Assembly (NCBI RefSeq): GCF_004153445.1
Contig: NZ_SDQC01000001.1
Location: forward strand, 186,001-250,000
Direction: 5' to 3'
From: Allopusillimonas soli
GTDB taxonomy: Bacteria; Pseudomonadota; Gammaproteobacteria; Burkholderiales; Burkholderiaceae_B
Length of the DNA: 64,000 bases
In this document: in pieces, positions 17,413-24,987 of the stretch
Layout: every line of letters starts with the position of its first letter
Position numbering within the stretch: the first letter of the stretch is position 1
Notes under the pieces: model-generated
Database searches by the model: none
What the model saw: the letters and a program-made list of their open reading frames with translations, nothing else
What the model was told of the DNA's origin: nothing
Translations under genes and position numbers: made by a program

Positions 17413-17906
17413 AACGCATTGTCCATATCCTGACCCTGCCCCTGCTGCTGCTGGCGCTGTGGCTGCTGCTCAACGACAGCCTGTCCGCGGGTCAGATCAC
17501 GCTGGGCGTTCTGCTTGCGCTGACACTCACCGGTGCGCTGGCCGCCTCGCAATTGCGACCGCTACGCGCGCATCCTCGGCGCCTGCTGCTGGCTGTCAGG
17601 CTGCTGGCGCATGTTGCCTGGGACATTGCCGTCTCCAATGTTGCCGTCGCGTGCATTATCTGGAAAGGCCGGAAGGCGGACATCACACCCGGTTTCATAC
17701 GCATTCCGCTGCGCCTGCGCGATCCGCACGGTTTGGCGGCATTGGCCTGCATTGTCACCTACACACCCGGCACGGTATGGGCGGAGTACGCAGAAGCCGA
17801 AGGTGTGCTCACTCTGCATGTACTAGACTTGAAGGACGAGTCGGCATGGCTGCGCATCATCCAGCAACGCTACGAACGTCCGCTTCTGGAGATCTTCGAA
17901 CCATGA
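17409..17906 (+). CDS. mnhE: Mrp antiporter subunit E
   Basis: The 165-residue protein has two N-terminal membrane helices followed by a cytoplasmic part with the family motif TPGFIRIPLRLRDPHGLAALACIVTYTPGTVW and a terminal LHVLDLKDESAW block. This matches MnhE/MrpE, the subunit without a complex-I counterpart. It overlaps mnhD by four bases and mnhF by four. Confidence 0.94.
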   Translation: MKRIVHILTLPLLLLALWLLLNDSLSAGQITLGVLLALTLTGALAASQLRPLRAHPRRLLLAVRLLAHVAWDIAVSNVAVACIIWKGRKADITPGFIRIPLRLRDPHGLAALACIVTYTPGTVWAEYAEAEGVLTLHVLDLKDESAWLRIIQQRYERPLLEIFEP

Positions 17907-18199
17907 ATACTCTGGCCGCATCCTCTCTCATCTACTGGGCAGCCAGCTTCGCGCTGGGATGCTTCGCGCTGGCGCTGGCCTGCGCGGCGCTGCGCCTGCT
18001 GCGCGGCCCCGCTGCATCTGACCGTGTCCTGGCGCTCGATACCATGTACATCAATGGCATGCTCATCCTGCTATTACTGGGGCTGCATTTCAAGTCGGAA
18101 CTCTATTTCGACATCGCATTGCTGATCAGTATGTTCGGCTTCGTCAGTTCGGTTGCGATGGCCAAGTTCCTGCTGCGCGGCGAGGTCATAGAGCCATGA
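17903..18199 (+). CDS. mnhF: Mrp antiporter subunit F
   Basis: The start is set at ATG 17903, overlapping the mnhE stop as ATGA, giving 98 residues. A longer in-frame reading from 17315 is rejected because it lies within mnhD and mnhE. The protein has three helices and the motif LLRGPAASDRVLALDTMYINGMLIL, characteristic of MnhF (PhaF). Confidence 0.94.
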   Translation: MNTLAASSLIYWAASFALGCFALALACAALRLLRGPAASDRVLALDTMYINGMLILLLLGLHFKSELYFDIALLISMFGFVSSVAMAKFLLRGEVIEP

Positions 18200-18600
18200 A
18201 TCTGCTCGTTGCCTTCGCAGTATCGCTGTTGCTGGTATGCAGCGGCATTCTGGCCCTGACGGGCAGCATCGGGCTGCTGCGCATGTCGTCGTTCTTTCGC
18301 CGCATCCATGCCCCCACGCTCGGCAATACGGCGGGCGTGTTCTTCGTGTTGGTTGCCACCATCCTGCTTGCTTCGACAAGCGAACACCGGCTGGTCATCC
18401 ATCCCATTATTATCACGCTATTCCTGATCATCACCTCTCCGGTAAGCGCAATGCTACTGATGCGGGCAGCCATCCGGCGCAAGGCACGAGAATTGCATCA
18501 GAATCCGGGCGACATCATTCTGGGTCCCAGCGACGAGCCCGCCGCTCCGACCCAGGCAGAAGCGACACGCGCTGCGGATGAGGAGCCCGCTAGAATGTAG
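18196..18600 (+). CDS. mnhG: Mrp antiporter subunit G
   Basis: The 134-residue product has three helices and the MnhG motifs TGSIGLLRMSSFFRRIHAPTLGNTAGVFFV and HPIIITLFLIITSPVSAMLLMRAA. It has a hydrophilic, acidic tail of ~30 residues. It is the last gene of the Mrp operon and overlaps mnhF by four bases. Stable hairpins follow its stop. Confidence 0.94.
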   Translation: MNLLVAFAVSLLLVCSGILALTGSIGLLRMSSFFRRIHAPTLGNTAGVFFVLVATILLASTSEHRLVIHPIIITLFLIITSPVSAMLLMRAAIRRKARELHQNPGDIILGPSDEPAAPTQAEATRAADEEPARM

Positions 18601-18607
18601 ATACCCG

Positions 18608-18716
18608 CTGTTACAACCAAAAACGCGGTATTTGTAACAGGCCTATATACTGGAAAAGTGGCTTCTCTCGAGGAAGCAATTCAAACCGCAATACGCCGCG
18701 CCTCCAAGCGGCGTAT
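18608..18716 (+). other. Three consecutive hairpins between mnhG and the secreted-protein gene
   Basis: Three perfect inverted repeats occur in about 110 bases: CTGTTACAA/TTGTAACAG (18608-18616 with 18632-18640), GCTTC/GAAGC (18661-18665 with 18673-18677) and ATACGCCGC/GCGGCGTAT (18691-18699 with 18708-18716). None has a T-tract. A TATACT -10-like hexamer at 18646-18651 lies just after the first repeat, so the first may be an operator and the other two a structured leader of the next gene. Confidence 0.45.
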
Positions 18717-18738
18717 CGCCAGAAGAAGGAGTAGGCTT

Positions 18739-19323
18739 ATGACGCTTTCACACACAACCCTTTCCCGCCTGATGCTGGCTGTTTTTGCCGCGGGCGCCTG
18801 CATGGCAGCTTCCACGGCAGCGGCGCAAGCCATCAGCCCCGAAGCACAATACAAGACGGATGTTGCCCGCTGCCAATCGGGCGATACCAACCAGGACAAG
18901 GCCACGTGCATGCGTGAAGCGGGTGCCGCGCTCGAAGAAGCGAAGCGCAACCGTCTCATGCACGGCAACGCCAATTATGACCAGAACCAGGTTCGTCGCT
19001 GCCAGGCGTTGCCGGCGGATCAACGGGAAGATTGCATGCTGCAGATGTCACCGGGGTCGAACACCCAGGTACAGGGCAGCGTGGCTGGCGGCGGCGTATT
19101 GAGGGAAACGACCATAACCATACCCGGCCAGCCCGCGACTTCCACCGCAGCGCCGACAGCACCCAATACGCCTCCCGTCATTGCGCCATCCGCACCGGTG
19201 CCAGCCACCAGCCAGCAAACGATGCCGGCGCCCCAGACCACCACGCCGCCCTCCGTACCCGCACCCGGCAGCCCGGTGCCACCGCCACCACCCGCGGTGC
19301 CTCCCGGCACAGGGGTTCAGTAG
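18739..19323 (+). CDS. Secreted protein with proline-rich C-terminus, function unknown
   Basis: The start is ATG 18739, with AAGGAG at 18727-18732, giving 194 residues. A signal peptide is clear (MLAVFAAGACMAASTAAAQA, residues ~11-30). The mature part has a short cysteine-containing region with paired Cys (ARCQSG, ATCMREA, RRCQAL, EDCMLQ) that could form two disulfides. It ends in a long Pro/Ala/Thr-rich low-complexity tail that may span the cell wall or be extended. I do not recognise the family. The leader is structured and the gene converges with the histidine kinase. Confidence 0.75.
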   Translation: MTLSHTTLSRLMLAVFAAGACMAASTAAAQAISPEAQYKTDVARCQSGDTNQDKATCMREAGAALEEAKRNRLMHGNANYDQNQVRRCQALPADQREDCMLQMSPGSNTQVQGSVAGGGVLRETTITIPGQPATSTAAPTAPNTPPVIAPSAPVPATSQQTMPAPQTTTPPSVPAPGSPVPPPPPAVPPGTGVQ

Positions 19324-19344
19324 GCCTTGCGCAAACCCGGGAAG

Positions 19345-19394
19345 GCGCCTGGCCGCAGCGGCTGTCCGACCCGGATCGGACACCGGGCCGGCGC
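19345..19394. terminator. Long hairpin between convergent genes
   Basis: A nested inverted repeat centred on TGTCCGA (19363-19369) and TCGGACA (19376-19382), extended outward by GCGCC/GGCGC and GGCC/GGCC pairs, lies between the secreted-protein stop and the histidine-kinase stop. It has no T-tract on either strand, so termination is plausible but unproven. Confidence 0.4.
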
Positions 19395-19414
19395 ATCCGT
19401 GTTTCTGCAAGTAC

Positions 19415-20473
19415 TCACTCCTGGCGTGTAAACCTGGCTCCGATGCGAGGGCCAGGAAATACCAGCGTGACGCGTGTGCCCGGAAACGCGGGGCGGCTGG
19501 AGAGATTCCACCATGCGCCGTGCGCGCGCGCGATTTCACGCACAATGGCCAGACCCAGGCCGGAGCCTTCCGCCACAGCTTGCGGCGAACGATAGAACGC
19601 CTCGAAAACACGCTCGGCATCGTTGGGGTTGATCCCTTTGCCGTCGTCCTCGACTGACAGGGACGGAGGATTGGCTGACACCTGAAGTTTGACCGCCGTG
19701 GCGCCCTCGCCATAGCGCAGCGCATTGTCTATCAAGTTGCTGAGCAGTTCTTCCAGCAGGATGGGATCAACATCGACCCACACCGGTTCGGATGGCGCCG
19801 ACAGTTGGACATCGAGATGGCGCGTGCGCGCCTGGGGTATCCATTCGGCGGCGCTCTCGCGCACCCATTCGGAAAGATCCACTCTTTTGAAGCTATCCTG
19901 CGGGCGCGTGGAAGAGTCTGCCCGGGCCAGCACAAGCAGTTGCTGTCCCAACCGTATCATGCGATCGGTGACAGTCTTGATGCGCTCGGCTCTGCTGCGG
20001 ACATCATCGGGCAATGTACGCTGCAACATGAGCTCGGACTCGAGCTTCAGCCCGGCAAGCGGTGTGCGCAACTGATGGGCTGCGTGCCCAATGAAGCGCT
20101 TCTGCGCCTGCATGGAGTCATCCAGGCGTATGAGCAAGTCATTGAAATGCGTGACCAGCGGCGCCACCTCGGTTGGCAGGCCTGCCACATCGAGCGGCTG
20201 CAGGTCTTCGATAGACCGCTGCCGTATCTCCTGGGAAAGCCGATTGATGGATGCCAAGCCCGACTGGACGCCGGATACCAGCACCCAGGCAAACAGAAGC
20301 ACAAGCACGATCTGACCTACGACCATGGTCCAGAATATGTCGCGCAGCAGCCAGGACTCAAGCGATACCTTGCGCGTCATGACCCATGTTGCCCCCAGAT
20401 CGATGACAACCAGCACAAATACCGCCGGAAACAGTCTCAACACGAGATGGCGCGCCAGAGACCCTGGCGGCAT
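19415..20473 (-). CDS. Sensor histidine kinase with almost no periplasmic domain
   Basis: With the start at ATG 20473 the protein has 352 residues. Two helices (~11-31 and ~44-68) are joined by only ~12 residues. Then come HAMP-like sequence, the H-box GHAAHQLRTPL with His133, the N-box (NLIDNALRYG), VEDDGKGI, FEAFYR and GSGLGLAIV. All kinase motifs are intact. It forms a pair with the OmpR-type regulator just upstream. The missing sensor loop suggests sensing in or at the membrane, as in intramembrane-sensing kinases. An alternative start near 20512 would overlap the regulator gene. It most resembles the TctE/QseC class. Confidence 0.9.
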   Translation of the reverse strand: MPPGSLARHLVLRLFPAVFVLVVIDLGATWVMTRKVSLESWLLRDIFWTMVVGQIVLVLLFAWVLVSGVQSGLASINRLSQEIRQRSIEDLQPLDVAGLPTEVAPLVTHFNDLLIRLDDSMQAQKRFIGHAAHQLRTPLAGLKLESELMLQRTLPDDVRSRAERIKTVTDRMIRLGQQLLVLARADSSTRPQDSFKRVDLSEWVRESAAEWIPQARTRHLDVQLSAPSEPVWVDVDPILLEELLSNLIDNALRYGEGATAVKLQVSANPPSLSVEDDGKGINPNDAERVFEAFYRSPQAVAEGSGLGLAIVREIARAHGAWWNLSSRPAFPGTRVTLVFPGPRIGARFTRQE

Positions 20474-20489
20474 GCCTGTGGACCAGAGC

Positions 20490-21167
20490 CTAGCCAGCGG
20501 TATTTTCCACATCGAGCAAATAACCGAAGCCCCGCACTGTCTGGATACCCGCGCCCGTGCCTTCCAGACGCTTGCGCAACCGATAGACGTAGACTTCGAC
20601 CGCGTTTTCGCTGAAATCAGCATCCCAGGCTGACAGCGAATTGACAATCTGCCGCTTTGTAACGACGCGGCCCACACGTGCCATGAGCATTTCCAGCACG
20701 GACAATTCCCGAACGGAAAGTGCAAGGCGTTCGCCGTTGGCGCGGACTTCGCGGCCAACGGAATCGAATACCAGAGGCCCTGCCTCGATGAAAGGCTGGG
20801 CCTGGCCTGCGCGGCGGCGGCCAAAAGCCCGCACACGGGCAGCCAGCTCGGCCAGCTCGAATGGCTTGGTGACATAATCGTCTGCGCCCGCGTCCAGGCC
20901 CGCCACGCGATCCTCCACGCCATCGCGGGCGGTGAGTATCAGTACGGGAACCTGCTCGTTGTTCGCGCGCAACTTGCGTAGAATCTCGAGCCCGCTTTCA
21001 CCGGGCAGATTCAAATCGAGCAGGAGAAGGTCGTAGCTTTGCCCGGCGACCGCGCCGGCAACCTGCTCACCATCAGCCAGCCAATCCACGGCATAGCCTT
21101 GTTCCACCAGAAATTCCTGCAGCGCGTGGCCCAGGGTGGTGTCATCTTCAATAACTAGAACTCGCAT
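20490..21167 (-). CDS. OmpR/PhoB-family response regulator
   Basis: The 225-residue protein has a receiver domain with acidic pocket Asp8/Asp9, phosphoacceptor Asp51 (LLLLDLNLP) and Lys in YVTKPF. A winged-helix DNA-binding domain follows (SVRELSVLEMLMARVGRVVTKRQI ... VYVYRLRKRLEG ... VRGFGYLL). It lies 16 bases upstream of the cognate kinase on the same strand. Targets are unknown. The exbD gene upstream on the same strand is separated from it by a terminator-like hairpin. Confidence 0.93.
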   Translation of the reverse strand: MRVLVIEDDTTLGHALQEFLVEQGYAVDWLADGEQVAGAVAGQSYDLLLLDLNLPGESGLEILRKLRANNEQVPVLILTARDGVEDRVAGLDAGADDYVTKPFELAELAARVRAFGRRRAGQAQPFIEAGPLVFDSVGREVRANGERLALSVRELSVLEMLMARVGRVVTKRQIVNSLSAWDADFSENAVEVYVYRLRKRLEGTGAGIQTVRGFGYLLDVENTAG

Positions 21168-21231
21168 GGCACGATTCTATATCGAAGCGGGGAATTCGTC
21201 GCGTCCTGTAATGCACGTGCATCAAAACAGA

Positions 21232-21275
21232 GCCGGGGCATCGGCGGCGCGTGTATTGCCCGCTGATGCCCCGGC
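21232..21275 (-). terminator. Terminator after exbD
   Basis: An 11-bp perfect stem GCCGGGGCATC (21232-21242) / GATGCCCCGGC (21265-21275) is followed on the minus strand by TCTGTTTTG. It lies 22 bases beyond the exbD stop and separates the tonB-exbB-exbD transcript from the two-component genes. Confidence 0.7.
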
Positions 21276-21296
21276 ATGGACGGACCGTCAGCCCGG

Positions 21297-21824
21297 TCAG
21301 TGCGCTGCTGCCGGGGTGACCCCCCGGGAGCCGCCTGCCTGCTGGCCTTGCCCTGCTCCACCTACTGCGCTGCCCGCCTTGCCAGCGGACGACTCGTGGG
21401 CTACGTCTTTGGCGGCGGGGCGGGTGATGAAGCCCATGCGTTTGAGGCCGGCTGCCTTGGCGCTGCTCATGATTTTTGCGAGAATTTCGTAGCGCGTGTT
21501 GAGATCTGCACGAATGCGCAGCTCTGGCTGAGGATCCTGGGTGGCCTCGCTGGCCAGGCGCGATTCGAGCTCATCAGGGCTGATGGCCTCGTCGTTCCAG
21601 TAGAGGATGCCCTCGGCATCCACCGCCAGATCTATGGATTTGGGCTCCATTTCAACCGGATCGGCGGAGGCCTGCGGCACATTGATGCGAATGGAGTGGC
21701 TGATGAGCGGCGCCGTGATAATGAAAATAACCAGCAGCACCAACATGACGTCGATCAACGGCACCATGTTGATTTCATTGACCGTGTGGTTGGCCGCCTT
21801 GGTGTCGAAGCTACCGAAAGCCAT
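21297..21824 (-). CDS. exbD: ExbD/TolR-family biopolymer transport protein
   Basis: The 175-residue product has a single N-terminal membrane helix holding the essential Asp (NEINMVPLIDVMLVLLVIFI) and a periplasmic TolR-like domain with a Gly/Ala-rich tail. ExbD joins ExbB to harvest proton motive force for TonB. It starts directly after exbB in the order tonB-exbB-exbD. Confidence 0.92.
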   Translation of the reverse strand: MAFGSFDTKAANHTVNEINMVPLIDVMLVLLVIFIITAPLISHSIRINVPQASADPVEMEPKSIDLAVDAEGILYWNDEAISPDELESRLASEATQDPQPELRIRADLNTRYEILAKIMSSAKAAGLKRMGFITRPAAKDVAHESSAGKAGSAVGGAGQGQQAGGSRGVTPAAAH

Positions 21825-22757
21825 TTACTCTCCTTTGCTCGCGGCCAGGGCAACGCGGCGCCCCTTGCCGTTCCATTCGAATACCTGTTGGCCGGTCGAA
21901 AGGAATGTGTAGAGGTCATGGGCAAAGGCATCAAGCGAAGCGAGATAGACCCGGTTGCCGCGCACAAAGCCGTTGTATGCCAGCACTGCGGGAATGGCGA
22001 CAGCCAGGCCCAGCCCCGTCATGATGAGCGCCTCGCCAACCGGGCCGGCAATGCGGTTGATGGTGACGCCGTCCACGGAAAGGCCGATGCCGACCAGCGC
22101 GTGGTAAACCCCCCACACCGTTCCGAACAAACCCACGAAGGGCGCCGTGGAACCTATGGAGGCCAGCACGGTCAGGCCGTTCTCGAGCTTGGCGGTTTCT
22201 TCGTCGATGACCTTGCGGATGGTGCGCGTGACAAATGCACCCGTGGAACCTTTTTCCTCGAGCTTTATGGCCCCGTACTTGGCATGGTGCTTCTGGGCGT
22301 GAATGGCGTGGCTGGTGACATGCGCGAAAGGCTCTGTGGCACCGTGCGTGGCGATTTCGTTTTCGACCTGCTCCAACGAGCTGGACGCCCAGAACTCGCG
22401 CAGGAACTTGTGCGTACGGCGCCGTGTGCGGAAATTGGTGAAGGACTTGACGAAGATGAGATACCAGCTGACAAGCGACATGACGATCAGGATGCCGAAG
22501 AGGGACTTGCCCACCACGTCGCTCTGGGAAATGAAATGCAGCACGCCCCCCTGATCGGCATTGGGCAGGGGTGGCGTGCCGACCACCCCCGCGACTGCCG
22601 ACGCCGCCGCGCCGGTGGCGGCCGAGGCCGTCTCGGCAACGGAGGACGCCGCATCCACGGCGGACGAGACCGCCCCGCCCGCTGCGTTGGCGCCAGTTTG
22701 CGCGGCATCGCCTAGCTGTGCAAGCACGTGCAGTGCGCTGTGAAATAAATCGAGCAT
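21825..22757 (-). CDS. exbB: ExbB/TolQ-family proton channel protein
   Basis: The 310-residue protein has three helices and the MotA/TolQ/ExbB domain (LASIGSTAPFVGLFGTVWGVYHALVGIG; AGPVGEALIMTGLGLAVAIPAVLAYN). It has an N-terminal Ala/Ser-rich extension of about 60 residues before the first cytoplasmic-loop helix, longer than in E. coli ExbB. It forms the pentameric stator with ExbD. Gene order and Fur-like control of the upstream tonB indicate iron/siderophore uptake. Confidence 0.92.
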   Translation of the reverse strand: MLDLFHSALHVLAQLGDAAQTGANAAGGAVSSAVDAASSVAETASAATGAAASAVAGVVGTPPLPNADQGGVLHFISQSDVVGKSLFGILIVMSLVSWYLIFVKSFTNFRTRRRTHKFLREFWASSSLEQVENEIATHGATEPFAHVTSHAIHAQKHHAKYGAIKLEEKGSTGAFVTRTIRKVIDEETAKLENGLTVLASIGSTAPFVGLFGTVWGVYHALVGIGLSVDGVTINRIAGPVGEALIMTGLGLAVAIPAVLAYNGFVRGNRVYLASLDAFAHDLYTFLSTGQQVFEWNGKGRRVALAASKGE

Positions 22758-22766
22758 TCTCGTGTC

Positions 22767-23588
22767 CTATAGAACAAAGTCAAAGGGGATGTCGGCCATG
22801 GCCCGATAGGCAATGCCGTTTTCGGTGTAGGGGCGGAAGCGCGCGGATCGTGCAGCGTCGAGCGCGGCATCGTCGAGCCGGTGATAGCCGGACGACTTCT
22901 GGATGGTGGCCTTCAGCACCGTACCCTGCGGAGAGATCAGCACCCGCACCACGACACGCCCTTCTTCTCCACGCCTTTCGGAAGCGCGCGGATAAACGGG
23001 CATGGGACGCCGGCCAAGGTAATCGACCTTGCCGATGAGACGCGGCCGATCGGGATCCACCGGCTTCGGCGGCGCCTGGGGAACCGGAGCCGTGGCTTGC
23101 CCCGCCGGCGCCTGCGCAACCGGCTTGGGCTGAGGCTTGGGCTGAGGCTTGGGCTTGGGTTTTGGCTCGGGCTTGGGTTTGGGTTTGGGTTCTGGCTTGG
23201 GTTTGGGCGGCGGTGGCGGCGGCGTGATGGCCTCGGGTTCAGGCTCCTCTACAACAGGCTCGGGCTCTGGCTCGGGTTCGACGACGGGCTCGGGTTCCGG
23301 TTCGATAACGGGTTCGGGCTCCTCGACGACGGGCTCAGGCTCCGGCTCGGGTTCAGGCTCGACAACAGGCTCGGGAACGGGTTCTTCAACTGGCGCCGCA
23401 TCGATGATTTCGTCGGAGATCTCCACGAAACGAACATCGACAGTCTCGTCCATTTCCATTTGAGGCTTGGGAGGCGGTGAGGCGATGATGGCGGCCAGTA
23501 CGGCAAGGTGTACACCGAGCGCGCCAATAGCACCGGCCACTTTGGTTAGGGTATGGCGAGGTGTGGCCTGGGCTTGAAAACGCGACAT
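22767..23588 (-). CDS. tonB: TonB energy-transducing protein
   Basis: With the start at ATG 23588 the protein has 273 residues. It has one N-terminal helix ([22 protein letters not shown]), a long periplasmic spacer of Glu-Pro repeats then Lys-Pro repeats (~60-180), and a C-terminal TonB domain ([20 protein letters not shown] ... [21 protein letters not shown]). It passes energy from ExbBD to outer-membrane receptors. The spacer DNA (about 23110-23400) is highly repetitive, so its length is likely to vary between strains. An in-frame start at 23696 is rejected because it would place non-conserved residues over the promoter. Confidence 0.93.
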   Translation of the reverse strand: MSRFQAQATPRHTLTKVAGAIGALGVHLAVLAAIIASPPPKPQMEMDETVDVRFVEISDEIIDAAPVEEPVPEPVVEPEPEPEPEPVVEEPEPVIEPEPEPVVEPEPEPEPVVEEPEPEAITPPPPPPKPKPEPKPKPKPEPKPKPKPQPKPQPKPVAQAPAGQATAPVPQAPPKPVDPDRPRLIGKVDYLGRRPMPVYPRASERRGEEGRVVVRVLISPQGTVLKATIQKSSGYHRLDDAALDAARSARFRPYTENGIAYRAMADIPFDFVL

Positions 23589-23656
23589 GATCCAGCGCAA
23601 AGAATTAGGGTTGCACAGCAACCCAACACACCGGATTACTGCGATCCAACTGCGGA

Positions 23657-23685
23657 ATAGTAGCATGAATGCGAACCATTCGCAA
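23657..23685 (-). promoter_or_regulatory. tonB promoter with overlapping Fur-like box
   Basis: On the minus strand TTGCGA (23680-23685) and TACTAT (23657-23662) are spaced by 17 bases. The palindrome TGCGAATGGTTCGCA (23670-23684) spans the -35 and spacer and resembles the 7-1-7 Fur pattern TGAnAATnATTnTCA. A repressor there would block polymerase, as expected for an iron-regulated tonB operon. Confidence 0.6.
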
Positions 23686-23760
23686 TAAAGTAACAAGGCG
23701 TACTAGATCGTAGACGAATGCGCGCTTACCCTCATTCAAGTTTCAAACTCAAAACAGTAA

Positions 23761-23776
23761 GCTGGAGTACTCCAGC
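23761..23776. promoter_or_regulatory. Perfect 16-bp palindrome before the AraC-family gene
   Basis: GCTGGAGTACTCCAGC is fully self-complementary and ends 16 bases before the start codon at 23793. It may be an operator for autoregulation or a leader hairpin. Confidence 0.4.
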
Positions 23777-23792
23777 CTACAAGGACCCGCGC

Positions 23793-24779
23793 ATGACGAC
23801 AGTGCACACGCCCCGTCCAGACGGCGCACGCTGGAGCACGATCACCTCCGACGATGTCGATGATCATGCCCACAACCTCAGCCGCTGGGAGCAGGACTAC
23901 AATCAATTTTCCGCTGGCGCCTTCTCCGGCCGGATCACGCAGCTGTGGCTGCCCCACACTCAGCTTTTCCTGGAGTCCACCAGCCAGGTGCTGCATCAAT
24001 CGTGCGCGGCATGGCGCGATGCGCTGTGGTTCGGCATTCCGGTATCCGATACGGCGGGCGGCAGGCAGGCACGCCTGGCGACCCGGCACATCCCGTCCAA
24101 CGGCCTCGCGCTGCAGCGGGGCGGCGCGCAGTTCGAGCTTTTCACGCCCGCCGACTTCGACATCATAGGCATCGTGATCCAGGAGCGTCTGCTTGCACGC
24201 TATCTTCAGGACGTCGAGCACCTCGACAGTCATGACATGCTGAAACGCCAGGGAATACTGGTCGTCGACCCGCTTGCGAAGGCAGACGTCTGCCGGGCGC
24301 TGCTGCGCATGCTGCACGCCACGCGCGGCGCGCACGCGCGGCGATCCTATCACAGGCTTGAAGAACGCATCCTGTCCTGCCTCGCGCCGCTGATCGTGCC
24401 CGCGGAACCCGAAGCCCACCGGGCGTCGCCCCGGCAGGCGAGGCGGCATCATGTGATCGAACGCGCCCGCGAACTGGTGCTGGCGCTGCCCGCGGAGGAT
24501 ATCAGCATTCCGCAACTGTGCCGGGCGCTGCATGTCAGCCGCCGCACGCTCCAATACTGTTTTCAGGACGTCGTGGGCATGCCTCCCCTGCGCTACCTGC
24601 GCATCGTGAAACTGAATCAGGTACGCCGCATGCTGAGGCACAGCGACGGCTGCCACGATCCGGTCACTCAGGCGGCCATGTCCTGGGGCTTTCATCATCT
24701 GGGTCAGTTTGCCGCGGACTACCGCCAGATTTTTGGCGAGCTTCCCTCTGAAACCGCCGGTCGCCACGTCAATGACTGA
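23793..24779 (+). CDS. AraC-family transcriptional regulator (EutR-like architecture)
   Basis: The start is ATG 23793, preceded by AAGGA at 23781-23785, giving 328 residues. The C-terminal ~100 residues hold two helix-turn-helix motifs (ISIPQLCRALHVSRRTLQYCFQDVVGMPPLRYLR; VTQAAMSWGFHHLGQFAADYRQIFGE). The N-terminal ~200 residues form a ligand-sensing domain. The FQ/YRQIFGE form resembles regulators of the EutR group. It stands upstream of, and in the same direction as, the glutamine-synthetase-like/ALDH/ADH/M81 genes, so it probably activates them in response to the amine substrate. Confidence 0.88.
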   Translation: MTTVHTPRPDGARWSTITSDDVDDHAHNLSRWEQDYNQFSAGAFSGRITQLWLPHTQLFLESTSQVLHQSCAAWRDALWFGIPVSDTAGGRQARLATRHIPSNGLALQRGGAQFELFTPADFDIIGIVIQERLLARYLQDVEHLDSHDMLKRQGILVVDPLAKADVCRALLRMLHATRGAHARRSYHRLEERILSCLAPLIVPAEPEAHRASPRQARRHHVIERARELVLALPAEDISIPQLCRALHVSRRTLQYCFQDVVGMPPLRYLRIVKLNQVRRMLRHSDGCHDPVTQAAMSWGFHHLGQFAADYRQIFGELPSETAGRHVND

Positions 24780-24987
24780 TCGCCATGTCCGTCCCGGGCA
24801 ATGGCCAGGCAGGAAAAAAATGCGCGAAACGGACCTTGCGCCGCAGGACCGGCTTTTTTTTGCCGAAATCCGATAGTCATCCGTCGGCCAAGGATGGAAA
24901 GTAGAAGCTGTACCTGTCCCGGCACACCCGGATAGTGCCCGCACACCGCGCCCGGGGTGCTTTTCGCAATCATCGCAAGAGCCTGTC

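Noticed and set aside
23110-23400. CRISPR-like array in the repetitive stretch of tonB
   Set aside because: Repeats are short, in frame and encode the Glu-Pro/Lys-Pro spacer of TonB; there are no unique spacers or cas genes.
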